This document shows, in pieces, positions 12,907-14,967 of a stretch of 14,967 bases of DNA. Position 1 is the stretch's first letter, and each line of letters begins with the position of its first letter. Origin of the DNA: an uncultured Clostridia bacterium (GTDB lineage: Bacteria > Bacillota > Clostridia > Lachnospirales > Lachnospiraceae); the NCBI GenBank assembly GCA_946611595.1, contig CAMODY010000027.1, positions 1-14,967 of the forward strand. The letters run 5' to 3'. A program made the position numbers and the translations under genes. The notes below the pieces were generated by a model that worked only from the letters and a program-made list of their open reading frames with translations, was not told the origin of the DNA and searched no databases.

Positions 12907-14967
12907 TTGAGACGACCGCTGTTTACAGGAGCGCTTCTTTTTGCGCTTTTAATTTGGTTTTTATACAGCATCTGTCATGTGGCATTCTTTCTGGAAAAAG
13001 TAAAATCAGGAGAGAATGTTTTGCTTGAAGCGGAAGTATTAAAAACGGAAGAAAAGAACAGCAGTTTTTATATTTACTTAAAAAATGTCACTTGTAAGAG
13101 CGAAGCAAAGACTTTCAAATATCATGTGATCATTCTGACCGCTAAGAAAGAGGCAAAACTAAAGGAAGGAGCTTTAGACGAAAACAGGGCAGAGGATGCG
13201 ATAAAAGACCTATGGCCCGGCAACCGGATCCTGGCGGAGGCTTCCTGTGCGGGCTTTTTAAAGGCGCGAAATAAGGGGAATTATGACGAGGAAGCGTATT
13301 ATCATTCACTGGGCATAGAAGAAAAGTTTCAGCTTTCCGGCTCTCTTACTCGAACTAGCCAAAAGATACGTCCGCTGCGATGCCTGCTTCTTTTACTGAA
13401 AGAGAAGCTTCAGGAATCCATTTTCTCTTTAACTTCAAAAAACGAAAAGCCATCTATTGCAGAAAATCATGCCGGTATTTTTATGGCAATCCTGACGGGA
13501 GATCGTAGTTCTTTGGATACAGACACAAAGGACTTGTACCGAAAAAGCGGCATTGCTCATATTCTGGCAATCTCAGGACTCCACATCTCGTTTATTGGAA
13601 TGTCATTGTTTTCTTTCCTAAGAAAGCGGATGCGCTTTCTATTTGCGGCATTGCTCTCGGGGAGCATTATGATCTTCTTTTGCATTATGAGCGGGGAGAG
13701 CGCTTCTGCAGTTCGCGCAACTGTTATGTTTTTAGTCAGGCTTCTTGCCCTGAAGTTCGGAAAGCGGTTTGATCTCCTATCTGCTCTTGGATTGTCAGGG
13801 ATTTTTCTTTTACTATCAAATCCACTGTACCTTTTTAACAGTGGCTTTCAACTATCTTTTGGGGCAATTTTAGGAATCGGCCTGTTAGCTCCTGCCATAT
13901 CAAAGCTTTGCTTAGAAGCGAAACAATTTTTTATTGGCCGTAGAAAGGGCAATGCTCAGTTTGTAATTGAAGCAGATCAAAGAAGCAGCATGATCAAAGA
14001 GAGCGCAGAAAAGCTGGCAGCAGCTTTGATCAGCAGTCTTTCGATTACTTTGATCACGTTTCCTGCCATTATAAACAGCTACTATGAGATCCCGGTCTTG
14101 TCTGTACTTTTAAATCTTTTTGTGATTCCCCTTATGGGCTATGTTTTAGGAAGCGGAGTGTTCGGAACACTGCTTGGGCTAATCAGTATGTTTTTAGGGA
14201 GAATGCTGATCGGTGCAGGCGTTTATCTGATCTCTTTTATTGAATTCTTATGCGCACTGATGGATAAGCTTCCGTTCAGTATTGTGATCACTGGGCACAT
14301 GAGCTGTTTAAAGGTATTCTTTTATTATCTTGGCATCCTTACATTGATTGTTCTTTCAAAACTAAGCGGGAAACATCAAAGGAACCCCAGACAAAAAACG
14401 AAGCCACAGCCTAAACGCATAAACTTTCTAAAATTAGCAGGACTTTTCGGGTTTCTGATTATTATATTTTTGCTTTTGTTTCATCATCCTGTGCAGCAGG
14501 ATCTTCAGTTCACTTTCTTTGATGTGGACCAGGGTGATGGTATTTTGATCGAATCTCCTTCCGGAAAGGTCTTTATGATCGATGGCGGTTCCTCTTCGGT
14601 TTCAGCTCTTTACCGCTACAGGCTGGAAAGCGCGTTAAAGTATAAAGGCATCCGCAAAATTGATTATGCACTCATAAGTCATACGGATACCGATCATATT
14701 TCGGCGGTTTTAGAGATGTTAGATGAAAGCGGGGCAGGAAGTATCGAAATTGCTCATCTGGCACTTCCATTTATTCCTGATAATACCCATTATGAAGAAC
14801 TTATGGCAGCTGCGAAAGAACAGGAAATACCTGTACTTACGTTAAAGAAGGGAGTTTCTTTGACCGACGGAGAGCTTGTCTTTACCTGTTTGTACCCGGA
14901 AAGTGGTTACCACGCTTCAGATGTTAATAACTATTCGGCGGTCATGAGTCTTCGTTATGGAGAATTT
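12907..14967 (+). CDS. comEC: ComEC/Rec2 DNA-uptake channel (3' end outside window)
   Basis: The frame is open for 687 codons to the window end. ComEC is the inner-membrane channel that passes single-stranded transforming DNA into the cytoplasm. From TTG 12907 it begins MRRPLFTGALLFALLIWFLY, a typical ComEC first membrane segment, followed by an OB-like DUF4131 domain (about 30-175). The multi-spanning competence domain (about 195-480) contains ILAISGLHISF (219-229). After a basic linker (about 484-512) and another membrane segment, a metallo-beta-lactamase-like domain starts, with FDVDQGDG (538-545) and SHTDTDH (591-597; H592, D594, D596, H597), as expected for a strand-degrading nuclease domain. 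The usual DVGQGD motif has aspartate for glycine at 541. No ribosome site precedes the TTG, and a stop at 12898 rules out upstream starts; a later TTG at 13021 has AGGAGA in front but would lose the first membrane segment. Confidence 0.92.
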   Translation, partial: MRRPLFTGALLFALLIWFLYSICHVAFFLEKVKSGENVLLEAEVLKTEEKNSSFYIYLKNVTCKSEAKTFKYHVIILTAKKEAKLKEGALDENRAEDAIKDLWPGNRILAEASCAGFLKARNKGNYDEEAYYHSLGIEEKFQLSGSLTRTSQKIRPLRCLLLLLKEKLQESIFSLTSKNEKPSIAENHAGIFMAILTGDRSSLDTDTKDLYRKSGIAHILAISGLHISFIGMSLFSFLRKRMRFLFAALLSGSIMIFFCIMSGESASAVRATVMFLVRLLALKFGKRFDLLSALGLSGIFLLLSNPLYLFNSGFQLSFGAILGIGLLAPAISKLCLEAKQFFIGRRKGNAQFVIEADQRSSMIKESAEKLAAALISSLSITLITFPAIINSYYEIPVLSVLLNLFVIPLMGYVLGSGVFGTLLGLISMFLGRMLIGAGVYLISFIEFLCALMDKLPFSIVITGHMSCLKVFFYYLGILTLIVLSKLSGKHQRNPRQKTKPQPKRINFLKLAGLFGFLIIIFLLLFHHPVQQDLQFTFFDVDQGDGILIESPSGKVFMIDGGSSSVSALYRYRLESALKYKGIRKIDYALISHTDTDHISAVLEMLDESGAGSIEIAHLALPFIPDNTHYEELMAAAKEQEIPVLTLKKGVSLTDGELVFTCLYPESGYHASDVNNYSAVMSLRYGEF

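Overview
The window reads as chromosomal core DNA of a low-to-moderate GC Gram-positive anaerobe, most likely a member of the Clostridia close to Lachnospiraceae. This rests on protein style, AGGAGG ribosome sites, the fakA-recG and dprA-topA neighbourhoods, and an OmpR-type two-component system resembling WalRK. The taxon is an inference from gene content; no rRNA or other marker is present. All genes are on the + strand. I see no tRNA, rRNA, insertion sequence, prophage or CRISPR array, and no gene-free gap longer than about 131 bases.

Left block (1-7763): the 3' end of fakA (fatty acid kinase subunit), then recG, the ComM/YifB AAA+ ATPase, dprA and topA. fakA-recG are 7 bases apart. comM has its own good sigma-A promoter carrying twin TGTATACG palindromes. 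dprA follows comM after 15 bases. topA has a candidate promoter directly after the dprA stop and a folded leader RNA.

Middle (7771-9045): a membrane-anchored extracellular solute-binding protein with no transporter partner in view, 7 bases after topA.

Right block (9046-14967): comEA, an OmpR-family response regulator, a membrane sensor kinase, a tandem GerMN-domain lipoprotein, and comEC (cut by the window end). The promoter in front of comEA contains an exact match to the WalR consensus TGTWAH-N5-TGTWAH. The usual comEA-comEC DNA-uptake pair is thus split by an envelope-type two-component system and its likely lipoprotein partner.

Working together: ComEA and ComEC bind and import DNA, DprA loads RecA on incoming single strands, ComM and RecG move branched recombination intermediates, and TopA controls supercoiling. 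The two-component system probably senses the cell envelope and, from the promoter site, controls its own operon and comEA. This joining of wall signalling to DNA uptake is the most interesting idea in the window; it is an inference from gene order and one binding site.
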